From: an uncultured Magnetospirillum sp.
GTDB taxonomy: Bacteria; Pseudomonadota; Alphaproteobacteria; Rhodospirillales; Magnetospirillaceae
DNA length: 64,000 bases
NCBI RefSeq assembly: GCF_903853455.1
Contig: NZ_CAINTR010000170.1
Span: 1-64,000, forward strand
Reading direction: 5' to 3'
The translations under genes and the position numbers were made by a program. Position 1 is the first letter of the stretch. Each line of letters opens with the position of its first letter. The notes beneath the pieces are model-generated. The model worked only from the letters and a program-made list of their open reading frames with translations, made no database searches and was not told where the DNA came from. This document shows, piece by piece, positions 44,674 through 53,050 of the stretch.

Positions 44674-45882
44674 CTAGTGACGATCCTCGGCCGCCTCCAC
44701 AGTATCGGCCAGCCCGGCGGGAAGGAATCGCAGCGCCGTGACTCCCAGCAGGACAATAAAGCCGGCGATGGCGACTCCGCCCAGTCCCAGCACGGTCTCG
44801 GCCAGGGTGGGGACATAGGTGTGGACGCGGCCGTCGGCGAAGCTGGACGCCACCTCCATGCCGGGGAACAGGTCCAGAGGCCAGGCCTGGCCTCCGACGA
44901 TCAGGACATAGACCTGGGCGAGGCCGCCGACCACCACCAAAGCCGACGCCATGGTGGCGCGCCGCCGCGCCGCGTGGCCGCAGCCGGCGAAGGCGATCAC
45001 CAACGGCAGGATGCCGCCCAGGCCGATCTGGGCCACCCAGAACAGGGTGGTGTAGACGCCGCCTTGGGCCAGCACGAAGCTCTCGACCCCGCCGCGCCCG
45101 GCGAAATACAGCTGGGTGACGTGGTGCAGCGCCACGAAATACAGATTGGCGGCGACGAACAGGCCCAGCAGCCGCACCAGCCGGGTCAGCATCTGCTCAC
45201 CCAGCGGCCGTCCGGTGCTCTTGGCGGCGAACAGCAGCACCAGGATGAACACCGCCAGCCCGTCGGCAAAGGACATGGCGATGAACAGCGGCGCCATCAC
45301 GGCGGCGCCATAGGCCTCGCGCGCCACCAGGAAGCCGAAGATGGAGCCGGTGCCAGTGGTGAGGACCAGCCGCCACAGGAAGGCGCCCAGCGCCGCCGGC
45401 CGGTAGAAGCGCTTCAGGCGCCAGTCCATCATGGTCCACAGATAGACCGCCACCACCGCGAAGAAACCGGAATACAGGATGACGTTCCAGGCGAAGATGG
45501 ACTTGAAGTTGAAATGGGTCATGGCGACGGCCAGACGGTCGGGTCGGCCGAGATCCAGCACCAGCACGGCGAGGCCGCCGGCCAGCAGGGCCATGGCCAC
45601 CAGACCGGACAGGCGGCCCAGCGGCCGGTAGGGCTCGCGGCCGAACACCGAGCCGATGGAGGCGATGTTCAAGGCGCCCGAGGCGGCGACGATCAGGAAC
45701 ACCGCGAAGACATGCGGCAGGCCCCACACCACCTGATTGGTCATGCCGGTGACCCAATGGCCCTCGTGCTCCATGTGCCAGACGGCGGCCAGCGCCGCCA
45801 CGATCACCACGCCGAGGCCGCCGGCCAGGGCCAGCCAGCCGGGGGTGTAGGCGCGGATTTCGGAGTATGTGGTCTTCACCAT
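44674..45882 (-). CDS. dsrP: DsrP, NrfD-type quinone-interacting membrane subunit
   Basis: A 402-residue protein with about ten membrane segments of the NrfD/PsrC type (TPGWLALAGGLGVVIVAAL at the start, WGLPHVFAVFLIVAASGALN). It follows dsrO by three bases in the order dsrL-J-O-P. As part of the DsrMKJOP transmembrane complex it exchanges electrons with the quinone pool; in the oxidative direction, electrons released from DsrC trisulfide handling enter here. The last dsr gene in the operon as seen. Confidence 0.93.
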   Translation of the reverse strand: MVKTTYSEIRAYTPGWLALAGGLGVVIVAALAAVWHMEHEGHWVTGMTNQVVWGLPHVFAVFLIVAASGALNIASIGSVFGREPYRPLGRLSGLVAMALLAGGLAVLVLDLGRPDRLAVAMTHFNFKSIFAWNVILYSGFFAVVAVYLWTMMDWRLKRFYRPAALGAFLWRLVLTTGTGSIFGFLVAREAYGAAVMAPLFIAMSFADGLAVFILVLLFAAKSTGRPLGEQMLTRLVRLLGLFVAANLYFVALHHVTQLYFAGRGGVESFVLAQGGVYTTLFWVAQIGLGGILPLVIAFAGCGHAARRRATMASALVVVGGLAQVYVLIVGGQAWPLDLFPGMEVASSFADGRVHTYVPTLAETVLGLGGVAIAGFIVLLGVTALRFLPAGLADTVEAAEDRH

Positions 45883-45885
45883 GGC

Positions 45886-46722
45886 TCAGATCCTCTGATA
45901 GCGCACGGAGGGCAGCAGTCCGAGATCGGCGCGGATGCGGGTGGTGGCCTCGGTGGCCACCCGGCGGGCGATCTCGCTGTTGGGGTCGTTGAGGTCGCCG
46001 AACAGCATGGCGCCCTTGGCCCTGGTGGCGCAGGCCTCGACGCAGACCGGCACTTGGCCGGCATCGATGCGGTGGACGCACAGCGTGCAGCCCTCGACGG
46101 TGCCCTTGCCGCGCGGAAGGTAAGGCTGCTGGCCGGTCTGCTCCTCATGGGCGAAGCTGCGCGCCTTGTAGGGGCAGGCCATCATGCAATAGCGGCAGCC
46201 GATGCAGATGTGGCGGTCCACCAGGACGATGCCGTCGGCCCGCTTCATGGAGGCGCCGGTGGGGCAGACATCGACGCAGGCCGGCTTGTCGCAATGCTGG
46301 CACATCACCGGCAGCGAATGGGTGTTGCCGGTGGCGGGGTCCTTGACGTCGATCTTGCGGACATATTGGGCGTCGGTCAGCGGCCGGTCGTGGCCCTTCA
46401 GCCCCATCTCGGCCTTGCAGGCCTCGACGCATGTGGTGCAGCCCTCGCTGCATTTGCCGGTGTCGATCAGCAGGCCCCAGTGCTGGGCGGAACTGGCCGG
46501 CTGGCCCTTGTCGCGGGCGAGTGCCGGGGCGGCGATCAGCACCGCGCCGGAGGCCAGCAGCAGGTGACGGCGGGAAAGTTTTGTTTCCCTCGCCCGCTTG
46601 CGGGAGAGGGGGCCGAGTGTAAGCGAGGCGGATGGCGCGAGGCCCGCACTGACGTGCGAGCCGCCCTCACCCCGACCCTCTCCCGCAAGCGGGAGAGGGG
46701 GATAAAGAGACGCGTCGGTCAT
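45886..46722 (-). CDS. dsrO: DsrO, periplasmic ferredoxin subunit with a repeat-encoded N-terminal extension
   Basis: A 278-residue protein. The ferredoxin part has at least three clusters: CSEGCTTCVEAC, CQHCDKPACVDVCP and CIGCRYCMMACP, plus CTLCVHRID. It has a twin-arginine signal (KLSRRHLLLASGAVLIAAP). The only usable start in frame is ATG at 46722, which overlaps the dsrJ stop (ATGA). The 45 residues between that ATG and the twin arginines are encoded by a palindromic intergenic-type repeat (46588-46701), so the Tat n-region is greatly lengthened. DsrO passes electrons between DsrJ and DsrP in the periplasm. Confidence 0.93.
   Translation of the reverse strand: MTDASLYPPLPLAGEGRGEGGSHVSAGLAPSASLTLGPLSRKRARETKLSRRHLLLASGAVLIAAPALARDKGQPASSAQHWGLLIDTGKCSEGCTTCVEACKAEMGLKGHDRPLTDAQYVRKIDVKDPATGNTHSLPVMCQHCDKPACVDVCPTGASMKRADGIVLVDRHICIGCRYCMMACPYKARSFAHEEQTGQQPYLPRGKGTVEGCTLCVHRIDAGQVPVCVEACATRAKGAMLFGDLNDPNSEIARRVATEATTRIRADLGLLPSVRYQRI
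46588..46701. repeat. Palindromic repeat (family 2) inside dsrO
   Basis: CGCCCGCTTGCGGGAGAGGG at the left and CCCTCTCCCGCAAGCGGGAG at the right form inverted hairpin arms. The same arms bound 51461-51586 and 61482-61617. Here the element lies in the 5' part of the dsrO reading frame and stays open through its whole length. Confidence 0.85.
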
Positions 46723-47093
46723 CGGGCGGCCTCCTTGACCGGGGCCGGCGTGGTGGCGTGGCAGTCGAAGCAGTCGGGCGTCACCGCGGCATAGGCGTGG
46801 CAGGACTGGCAGAACTGCCCCGGTGCGTTGACCGGGACCGGCGTGCCGTCGGCGGCACGGGTGGCGTGGCAGGCGACGCAGTCCCTGAGCGACGCCGTGC
46901 CGCCCCGGATGCCGAGCCGTAGCGTGTCGTCGCGCTGATGCTTCAGCATGTCGGGATGGTCGCGCCGCATGACCTCCGCCGCCGCGACGCAGGTGGTCCC
47001 CGCCTTGGCCTTGGGCGGTGCAGGCAGGTCGGCGGCCAGGGCCGCCGCCGTAATCCCGAACATCAGCAGTAAGACCAGCAGACGCGCCAGCAT
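46719..47093 (-). CDS. dsrJ: DsrJ, triheme cytochrome c
   Basis: A 124-residue protein with an N-terminal signal or anchor (LLVLLLMFGITAAALAA) and three haem sites: CVACH (72-76), CQSCH (95-99) and CFDCH (108-112). Cys35 could supply the unusual Cys haem ligand known for DsrJ. GGGAGAAT precedes the ATG. It is the periplasmic haem subunit of DsrMKJOP. It starts three bases after dsrL ends and overlaps the start of dsrO. Confidence 0.95.
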   Translation of the reverse strand: MLARLLVLLLMFGITAAALAADLPAPPKAKAGTTCVAAAEVMRRDHPDMLKHQRDDTLRLGIRGGTASLRDCVACHATRAADGTPVPVNAPGQFCQSCHAYAAVTPDCFDCHATTPAPVKEAAR

Positions 47094-47095
47094 GC

Positions 47096-49051
47096 CTATT
47101 CTCCCAGGCCCATCTGGATGTAACCGGTGGGGCAGACGTCGTGGCAGATGTGGCAGCCAATGCACTTGGAATAGTCGGTCTCCACATAGCGGCCGGTGGT
47201 GCGCTCGGCCTTGGCGACCCGGCTGACGGCGCCCTGGGGGCAGAACACCACGCAATTGTCGCATTCGAAGCACAGGCCGCAGGACATGCAGCGCTTGGCC
47301 TCGTCCACCATCTGCTTTTCATCGAGCGGGATGAGGCGTTCCTGGAAGTTGCCGATCACCTGGTCGGCGGCGATATGGACCTCGTCGCGATGATGGCGGG
47401 CGGTGCGGGTGAAGTGCCCCAGGAACAGGTCGTCATGGGGAATGATCTCGTTGACCGAGCGGTTCTCGAAATTGTGCACGGCGAACTTGGCCTTGTCGGT
47501 GCCGCGAACGCCGCCGGCCTCGCACTGGGTCGGCTCCAGATGGCTTTCGCGCAGCTTGGCCAGCAGGTCGAACTGGTGGACGTCCACCTTGGGCCGCTTG
47601 CCGACGTCGCCTCGCTCGAGGAACTCCTCGATGCTGGCCGCCGCGACGCGGCCGTGGCCGATGGCGGTGGTCAGCAGATGGGGGCGCACCACGTCGCCGC
47701 CGACGAAGTGCTTGGGCTTGCCCGGCACCCGCATGGTCTTGTCGGCGTTGATGAAGCCCCTGCCATTGTCGATTTCGGGCAGGTCGCCCAACTCGCCGGT
47801 CTGGCCGATGGCCGAGACGATCAGGTCGGCGTCGAGCACGTATTCGGTGCCGGCGATGGGGGTGGGGGTCATGCCGTCCATGGTGCACTGGCACAGCTTA
47901 AGGCCGGTGGCGCGGCCGTCGGCGCCCTTGATCACCTCCAGCGGCATGATGCCGCCCTTGATGTCGACGCCTTCGCGCTTGGCGTCGTCGATCTCGCGGC
48001 TCGCGGCGAACATCTTTTCCACCGGGAACAGCGAGGTCAGGGTGACGTCGGCGCCCTCGCGCGACGCGCTGGCCGCCACGTCGTGGGCGACCTGGCCGAG
48101 GATGACGTGGTCGACCCGGTCCTGCTCCGACACCTGCTTGATATGACCGAGGCGCCGCGCCACCGAGGCCACGTCGATGGAGGTGTCGCCGCCGCCGACC
48201 ACGATGATGCGGCCGGGAACGTGCTTGAGGCGGCCCTCGTTGAAGGCCTTGAGGAAGGCGACGCCCGACACGCAGTTGGCGGTGTCCGTCCAGCCGGGGA
48301 TGGGCAGGCCACGGCCGGAATGGGTGCCGACGCCCCAGAAGATGGCGTCGTACTGGGCTTCCAGTTCGGCGACGGTGACGTCGCGGCCGACCCGGCAATT
48401 GGTCCTGACGGTAATCCCGAGGTCGATGATGCGGTTGATCTCGGCGTCCAGCACCTCTCGGGGCGTGCGGTAGCCGGGAATGCCGTAGCGCACATAGCCG
48501 CCCAGCTCGGCCTTCTCTTCCAGCAGGGTGACGGCGTGGCCCTTGCGGCGCAGCTGATAGGCCGCCGACAGGCCGGCGGGGCCGCCGCCGATCACCACCA
48601 CGCTCTTGCCGGTTTCGGTCGTGGGCTTGGGGAAGGCGATCTTGTTGGCGATGGCCCATTCGCCGATGGAGTGTTCCACCGAATTGATGCCGACGTGTTC
48701 CTCGACCATGTTGCGGTTGCAGCCCTGCTCGCACGGCGCCGGGCAGACGCGGCCCATCACGGCGGGGAAGGGATTGGCCTCGGTCATGCGGCGGAAGGCG
48801 TATTCCTGCATTTGCATGCCGGCCGGCGGCTTCTCGACGCCGCGCACGATGTCCAGCCAGCCGCGGATGTCGTGACCCGACGGGCACGATCCCGAGCAGG
48901 GCGGGGTGCGCAGCACATAGGTCGGGCATTTATGCGACCAACTGGCCTTGAAGATTTCGTCCTGCCAGGCGCCGGGGGTGTGGTCGCCGTCCTTGTAACG
49001 GCGATAATTCATGCCCTCGGTGGTGGCCTTGGCGGTGGTCTTGGCAGCCAT
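47096..49051 (-). CDS. dsrL: DsrL, NAD(P)H:acceptor flavoprotein
   Basis: A 651-residue iron-sulfur flavoprotein of the GltD-like type. N-terminal Cys motifs are CSGSCPSGHDIRGW and CPAPCEQGCNR. The FAD fold has VVVIGGGPAGLSAAYQLRRKG, and the NAD(P) fold has IIVVGGGDTSIDVASVARRLG. Two C-terminal [4Fe-4S] sites are CMSCGLCFECDNCVVFCP and CIGCHICHDVCPTGY. DsrL is essential for oxidative Dsr systems and takes electrons from DsrAB to NAD(P). Its presence marks the operon as sulfur-oxidising. A palindromic repeat separates it from dsrK. Confidence 0.95.
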   Translation of the reverse strand: MAAKTTAKATTEGMNYRRYKDGDHTPGAWQDEIFKASWSHKCPTYVLRTPPCSGSCPSGHDIRGWLDIVRGVEKPPAGMQMQEYAFRRMTEANPFPAVMGRVCPAPCEQGCNRNMVEEHVGINSVEHSIGEWAIANKIAFPKPTTETGKSVVVIGGGPAGLSAAYQLRRKGHAVTLLEEKAELGGYVRYGIPGYRTPREVLDAEINRIIDLGITVRTNCRVGRDVTVAELEAQYDAIFWGVGTHSGRGLPIPGWTDTANCVSGVAFLKAFNEGRLKHVPGRIIVVGGGDTSIDVASVARRLGHIKQVSEQDRVDHVILGQVAHDVAASASREGADVTLTSLFPVEKMFAASREIDDAKREGVDIKGGIMPLEVIKGADGRATGLKLCQCTMDGMTPTPIAGTEYVLDADLIVSAIGQTGELGDLPEIDNGRGFINADKTMRVPGKPKHFVGGDVVRPHLLTTAIGHGRVAAASIEEFLERGDVGKRPKVDVHQFDLLAKLRESHLEPTQCEAGGVRGTDKAKFAVHNFENRSVNEIIPHDDLFLGHFTRTARHHRDEVHIAADQVIGNFQERLIPLDEKQMVDEAKRCMSCGLCFECDNCVVFCPQGAVSRVAKAERTTGRYVETDYSKCIGCHICHDVCPTGYIQMGLGE

Positions 49052-49099
49052 CGGATTTCTCCCTGTTGATTTCTGTCCGGTTGTCGCCGTTCCCCCTCT

Positions 49100-49161
49100 T
49101 CGTCATGCCCGGGCTTGACCCGGGCATCCATGGACCCCCGGATCAAGTCCGGGGGTGACGA
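49100..49161. repeat. Palindromic repeat between dsrK and dsrL
   Basis: CATGCCCGGGCTTGACCCGG paired with CGGGCAT, and CCCCCGGATCAAGTCCGGGG after it, form two hairpins flanked by GTCA and TGACG. Family-1-like layout with its own stem sequences. Confidence 0.7.
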
Positions 49162-49208
49162 TCAAGGGAGGCGGTTAGAGCTTGTCCGGGCAGCCCTCTT
49201 CGTTGTTG

Positions 49209-50708
49209 TCAGTCGTTGTCGCCGAGAACGATGGCGTTGCTCACCAGTTGGTGAACCGACACCACCATCTCGCGGTCGTGGCCGAAATACGGCAGGATCT
49301 TGGTGAACTGGGCCTTGCAGATGGCGCACATGGCGGCCATGTGGGTGACGCCGTCCTGCTCGACCACCGCCTTCAAGGCTTCCATGCGCGGCACCGAGCC
49401 CTTGACCCGCAACTCGATCAGCTCGTCGGTCAGCAATCCGCCGCCGCCGCCGCAGCAGAAGGTCTTGTCGCAGATGGTGTCGGGGTGCATGTCGACGAAT
49501 TTCGGCACGCTGGCCCGGATCACGTCGCGCGGGATGGTGAACTGGCCGCCGGGCTTGTCACCCATGCGGGCGCCGCGCGCCACGTTGCAGGAATCGTGGA
49601 CGGTCAGCACCATGCCGTCATTGCCCGACTTGTCCAGCTTGATGCCCTTGCGGCTGATCAGGTCGTTGGTGAATTCCAAGATGTGCTGCGGCACCGGATA
49701 GCGGGGGTCGAGGAAGTCCCACGGCCCCGCCAGGGTGTTGAGGAAGGAATAGGCGACGCGCCAGGCATGGCCGCATTCGCCGAAGATGATGCGCTTGACG
49801 CCCAGCTCCAGGGCGGCCTCGCGGATGCGCAAGCTGATCTTGCGCATCTGCTCGTAATTGCCGATGAACATGCCGAAATTGCCGGCTTCCGAGGCCTTGG
49901 TGGACAGGGTCCACGAGGTGCCGGCGGCGTGGAACACCTTGGCATAGCCGATCAGCCCCAGCACATGCGGCTCGGCGAAGAAGTCGGCCGAGGGGGTGAC
50001 CAGCAGCACCTCGGCGCCGTGGACGTCGATGGGCATCTTGACCGCCACGCCGGTGTCGGCCTCCATGTCCTCCTCCAGCCCCTCCAGTGTGTCCAGCAGG
50101 GCGGGGGGCGGCAGGCCGAGATTGTTGCCGATCCTGTGGACCTTGCCGATGATCTCGTTGCAGTACTTCTGGCCCTGGCCGATGGCATCCATGATGTCGC
50201 GGGCTGCCATGGAAATCTCGGCGGTGTCGATGCCATAGGGGCAGAACACCGAGCAGCGGCGGCATTGCGAGCACTGGTGGAAGTAGTTGAACCACTCGTC
50301 CAGCGTTTCCTTGTTCATCTCGCGCGCCCCCACCAGACCGGGGGCCAGCTTACCGGCGGCGGTGAAATAGCGGCGGTAGACCGAGCGGAACAGGTCGGCG
50401 CGGGCCACCGGCATGTTCTTGGGGTCGGAGGTGCCGAGGAAGAAGTGGCACTTGTCGGTGCAGGCGCCGCACTTGACGCAGATATCCATGAACACCTGGA
50501 GCGAGCGGTACTTGCCCAGCAGCTCGCCCATATGGCCGATGGCCTTCTTCTCCCAGCCGTCCTCCAGCACACCGGGGAAGCCCAGCGGCTCCTGATGGGC
50601 GGCGGCGGCGACATAGGGCTTGGAGCCGGCCATGGCGCCGGCCTTCAACGCCGGAATGCCGCGCTCCGTCACGTCGCCGAGGACGGGGGTGTCGAAAGGG
50701 GCTGCCAT
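49209..50708 (-). CDS. dsrK: DsrK, heterodisulfide-reductase-like Fe-S subunit
   Basis: A 499-residue protein. Two ferredoxin-type sites (CVKCGACTDKCHFF and CSQCRRCSVFCPYG) are followed by two Cys-rich CCG-type regions (GECGHAWRVAYSF near 335 and CCGGGGGLLTD near 430) that hold the catalytic noncubane cluster of the HdrD family. It is cytoplasmic and is thought to reduce or oxidise the DsrC disulfide/trisulfide. It begins one base after dsrM ends, so the two are tightly coupled. Confidence 0.95.
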   Translation of the reverse strand: MAAPFDTPVLGDVTERGIPALKAGAMAGSKPYVAAAAHQEPLGFPGVLEDGWEKKAIGHMGELLGKYRSLQVFMDICVKCGACTDKCHFFLGTSDPKNMPVARADLFRSVYRRYFTAAGKLAPGLVGAREMNKETLDEWFNYFHQCSQCRRCSVFCPYGIDTAEISMAARDIMDAIGQGQKYCNEIIGKVHRIGNNLGLPPPALLDTLEGLEEDMEADTGVAVKMPIDVHGAEVLLVTPSADFFAEPHVLGLIGYAKVFHAAGTSWTLSTKASEAGNFGMFIGNYEQMRKISLRIREAALELGVKRIIFGECGHAWRVAYSFLNTLAGPWDFLDPRYPVPQHILEFTNDLISRKGIKLDKSGNDGMVLTVHDSCNVARGARMGDKPGGQFTIPRDVIRASVPKFVDMHPDTICDKTFCCGGGGGLLTDELIELRVKGSVPRMEALKAVVEQDGVTHMAAMCAICKAQFTKILPYFGHDREMVVSVHQLVSNAIVLGDND

Positions 50709-50709
50709 C

Positions 50710-51450
50710 TCAGCTCTTCCTGTCTTCAAGCTTGGCCGCCCAGTCGCAGAGATGGCGGTGTTCGCGCGGGTTGTCGGTCTGGTTGCGGGTCGGGCTGAAG
50801 AACAGGCCCGGCGCATGCAGCAGTTTGGAGAACGGAAAGACCAGCATCAGCGCCGCGACCAGCAGCAGATGGACCACCAGCAGCGGGTCGGCCGGCAGCG
50901 GCCGGATCTCCAGGCCCAGCAGGCCGGTGAAGAACGCCTTGACCGCCACGATGTCGGTATGGACCAGCCCGTTCATGGCCAGCCCGGTGGTGCCGATGCC
51001 CAGCAGCAGCAGCAGCATCAGGATGTCCGAGCGGCCGGTGATATAGCGGATGCGCTCGATCATCACGCGGCGCGCCAGCAGCAGGGTCAGACCGGCCACC
51101 ATGGCCAGACCGGCATAGAGCGCCAGCGGCTGGACCAGGGCGACCAGCGGCCCGACCTCGGTCTCGAAATAGCGCGCATGGCGGATCAGTACCACCGCCA
51201 GACCGAAATGGAATAGGGCGGCGAAGATCCACAGCGGCTTGTTGGCCCGGAACAGGCTTTCGAACCCCACGGCTTCGCGGGCGAGGCGGAACGCCACCCC
51301 CGGCCGGGTCAGCGGCGCCGGGGTGGTGGGAATCTTCAACGGCGCCGGGGTGCGGGCGTATCGGGCGATCCTGAGCCCCAGCCCGACCACCAGCACCAGC
51401 GTGGCGACGGTGAAGAGTATGGCGAAAAAGGTCGTCACGACGCCACCCAT
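50710..51450 (-). CDS. dsrM: DsrM, haem b membrane subunit
   Basis: A 246-residue protein with five to six membrane segments of the NarI type. Candidate haem ligands are HFGLAVVLIRHARYF near residue 85 and HLLLVAALMLVFPFSKLLH near the end. ATG at 51450 has GAGGGG about ten bases upstream, and that sequence belongs to the edge of the palindromic repeat lying between dsrC and dsrM. DsrM links DsrK to the quinone pool. Confidence 0.93.
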   Translation of the reverse strand: MGGVVTTFFAILFTVATLVLVVGLGLRIARYARTPAPLKIPTTPAPLTRPGVAFRLAREAVGFESLFRANKPLWIFAALFHFGLAVVLIRHARYFETEVGPLVALVQPLALYAGLAMVAGLTLLLARRVMIERIRYITGRSDILMLLLLLGIGTTGLAMNGLVHTDIVAVKAFFTGLLGLEIRPLPADPLLVVHLLLVAALMLVFPFSKLLHAPGLFFSPTRNQTDNPREHRHLCDWAAKLEDRKS

Positions 51451-51460
51451 CCGCGGATTG

Positions 51461-51586
51461 CCCCTCGCCCGCTTGCGGGAGAGGGAGGAGGCCCAACGGG
51501 CCGGAGGGTGAGGGTTCTTCAGGTTCGAAAGAGCCCTCACCCGGCTCGCATGCGCTCGCCACCCTCTCCCGCAAGCGGGCGAGGGG
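51461..51586. repeat. Palindromic repeat (family 2) between dsrC and dsrM
   Basis: Bounded by CCCCTCGCCCGCTTGCGGGA and ACCCTCTCCCGCAAGCGGGC, with GCCCAACGGGCCGGAGGGTG in the middle. Same arms as in dsrO and at 61482-61617. The left edge supplies the GAGGGG before dsrM. Confidence 0.85.
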
Positions 51587-51596
51587 ACTTGCGGTC

Positions 51597-51929
51597 CTAC
51601 ACGCAGCCGGTGGGCTTGGGCAGGCCGGCGATCTTGCAGGCCTGCTTGCCGGGGCCGTAGGGGAACAGCTCGTAGAGATATTTGTTGTTGCCCTTGTCGG
51701 GTCCCATCTTCTTGGCGATGGCCTTGGTCAGCACGCGCACCGCCGGAGCGATCTGGTATTCGGAATAATATTCGCGCAGGAAGTTGACCACTTCCCAGTG
51801 CTCGGGGCTCATGGTGATGCCCTCGTCCTTGGCGATCTGGTCGGCCAGTCCCTCGTCCCACTCGGTGATGTTGATGAGGTAGCCCTCTTCATCGGCCTCG
51901 ATGGTGGCGCCGTTGCTGGTGTAAGCCAT
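51597..51929 (-). CDS. dsrC: DsrC, sulfur-carrier protein
   Basis: A 110-residue protein, the usual length. WEVVNFLREYYSEYQIAPAV and LYELFPYGPGKQACKIAGLP are typical. The mobile C-terminal arm keeps both redox cysteines, Cys98 and the penultimate Cys109, spaced by ten residues as required for trisulfide formation. It carries sulfur from DsrEFH to DsrAB and its oxidised form is handled by DsrK. Confidence 0.97.
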   Translation of the reverse strand: MAYTSNGATIEADEEGYLINITEWDEGLADQIAKDEGITMSPEHWEVVNFLREYYSEYQIAPAVRVLTKAIAKKMGPDKGNNKYLYELFPYGPGKQACKIAGLPKPTGCV

Positions 51930-51970
51930 GGTCGAACCTCTCCTCTCTTGATTTTCCGATATCCCGATGG

Positions 51971-52279
51971 TCACAGCCAGGCGTTGACCGCCTTGTTCCG
52001 TGCCGCCAAATCCACGAATCCGGTGTAGTCCACCACGGTGACGCCCGCGACCACCTTGGCCGGGTCGCCGCCGCGCGCCTTGAGATCCGGCCCCAGCACA
52101 TGGACCCGGAAGGTCTTGGCGGCGTCGGCGATCTTGCCGGCCATGGCGGTGCCGGCCATGGCGGCGTAGACGGCGTCCTCGATCAACAAGATGGCGTCGC
52201 CGGGCTGGGCATGGCCCAGGCAGCTGTCCAGATTGTTGCGCTCGAAGGGCGACTTGTTGACGGTATGCAGCATGCTCAT
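51971..52279 (-). CDS. dsrH: DsrH, sulfur-relay subunit
   Basis: A 102-residue protein of the TusB/DsrH family. With ATG at 52279, Cys20 falls in the position of the conserved DsrH cysteine. DAILLIEDAVYAAMAG and DYTGFVDLAARNKAVNAWL follow. It forms a hexamer with DsrE and DsrF. A second ATG at 52273 is possible but would shift the Cys numbering. Confidence 0.93.
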   Translation of the reverse strand: MSMLHTVNKSPFERNNLDSCLGHAQPGDAILLIEDAVYAAMAGTAMAGKIADAAKTFRVHVLGPDLKARGGDPAKVVAGVTVVDYTGFVDLAARNKAVNAWL

Positions 52280-52295
52280 GTTTGCCAGTCCCCTT

Positions 52296-52676
52296 CTAAG
52301 CCGTCAGAACCACGTCCATCTCGGCCATCAGCCTGCCCATCTCGGCGCGGCTGACGACTTCGACCGGAACCAGCAGGTCGTCCTCGGTCAGGCCGCGTTC
52401 GGCCAGTCCCTCGGCTTCCACGTACAGCTTCTCGATGTCGTAGCCTTCCAGCGCCCGGTAGGTGGGCGAGAAGTTCTTGCAGCCGATCTCGGCCGGGGCC
52501 TGGCCCTTCTTGATCTGGTAGATGCCGTCGTCGATGAAGGCCAGGTGGACGTCCTGGTCGAACGCCGCCGAGATCAGCACCATCTCCAGCACTTCCAGCG
52601 CGTAGACGGTGCCGTGGGGGGCCTTGCGGTTGACGAACATGAACTTCTTGACGATGCCGCTTTCCATCTCGTCCAT
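52296..52676 (-). CDS. dsrF: DsrF, sulfur-relay subunit
   Basis: A 126-residue TusC/DsrF-type protein: KKFMFVNRKAPHGTVYALEV at the start, then LEMVLISAAFDQDVHLAFIDDGIY. It starts three bases after dsrE ends and is part of the DsrEFH hexamer that passes sulfur to DsrC. Confidence 0.95.
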   Translation of the reverse strand: MDEMESGIVKKFMFVNRKAPHGTVYALEVLEMVLISAAFDQDVHLAFIDDGIYQIKKGQAPAEIGCKNFSPTYRALEGYDIEKLYVEAEGLAERGLTEDDLLVPVEVVSRAEMGRLMAEMDVVLTA

Positions 52677-52679
52677 GGT

Positions 52680-53039
52680 CTAATCTCCGAATGCCACGAC
52701 GCGGTCGGCCTGGATGCCGGCCTCGATCAACTGCCCCAGCCCCGAGATGCGAAAGCCCGGCGCCAGATTGCCCTCGGTGATGCCGCGGCGCAGGCCGGCG
52801 GCGACGCAGACCACCAGATCGACCTTGTGGTCCTCGGCCAGCTTCTGCCAGTTCCGGGTCACGTTGCGGTCGTCGCTGGGCGGCTGGCCCAGGCTGGTGG
52901 CGTTGTTGACGCCGTCGTAATAGAAGAAGACCCGGAAGATCTCGTGCCCCATCTCCAGCGCCGCCTTGGTGAACTGGTAGGCGGAGTCGGAAGCCTGGTG
53001 GTTATAGGGGCCTTCGTTGACCAGAATGCCGAATTTCAT
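52680..53039 (-). CDS. dsrE: DsrE, sulfur-transfer subunit
   Basis: A 119-residue TusD/DsrE-type protein. Cys78 in VDLVVCVAAGLRRG matches the essential persulfide-carrying cysteine at the same position in characterised DsrE. DGVNNATSLGQPP is also typical. It receives sulfur and hands it to DsrC. The presence of DsrEFH indicates a sulfur-oxidising Dsr pathway. Confidence 0.96.
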   Translation of the reverse strand: MKFGILVNEGPYNHQASDSAYQFTKAALEMGHEIFRVFFYYDGVNNATSLGQPPSDDRNVTRNWQKLAEDHKVDLVVCVAAGLRRGITEGNLAPGFRISGLGQLIEAGIQADRVVAFGD

Positions 53040-53050
53040 GATCCGATACC

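Noticed and set aside
47141-49069. Long plus-strand frame opposite dsrL
   Set aside because: Low-complexity Ala/Gly/His/Asp translation with no domain; dsrL on the minus strand is unambiguous.
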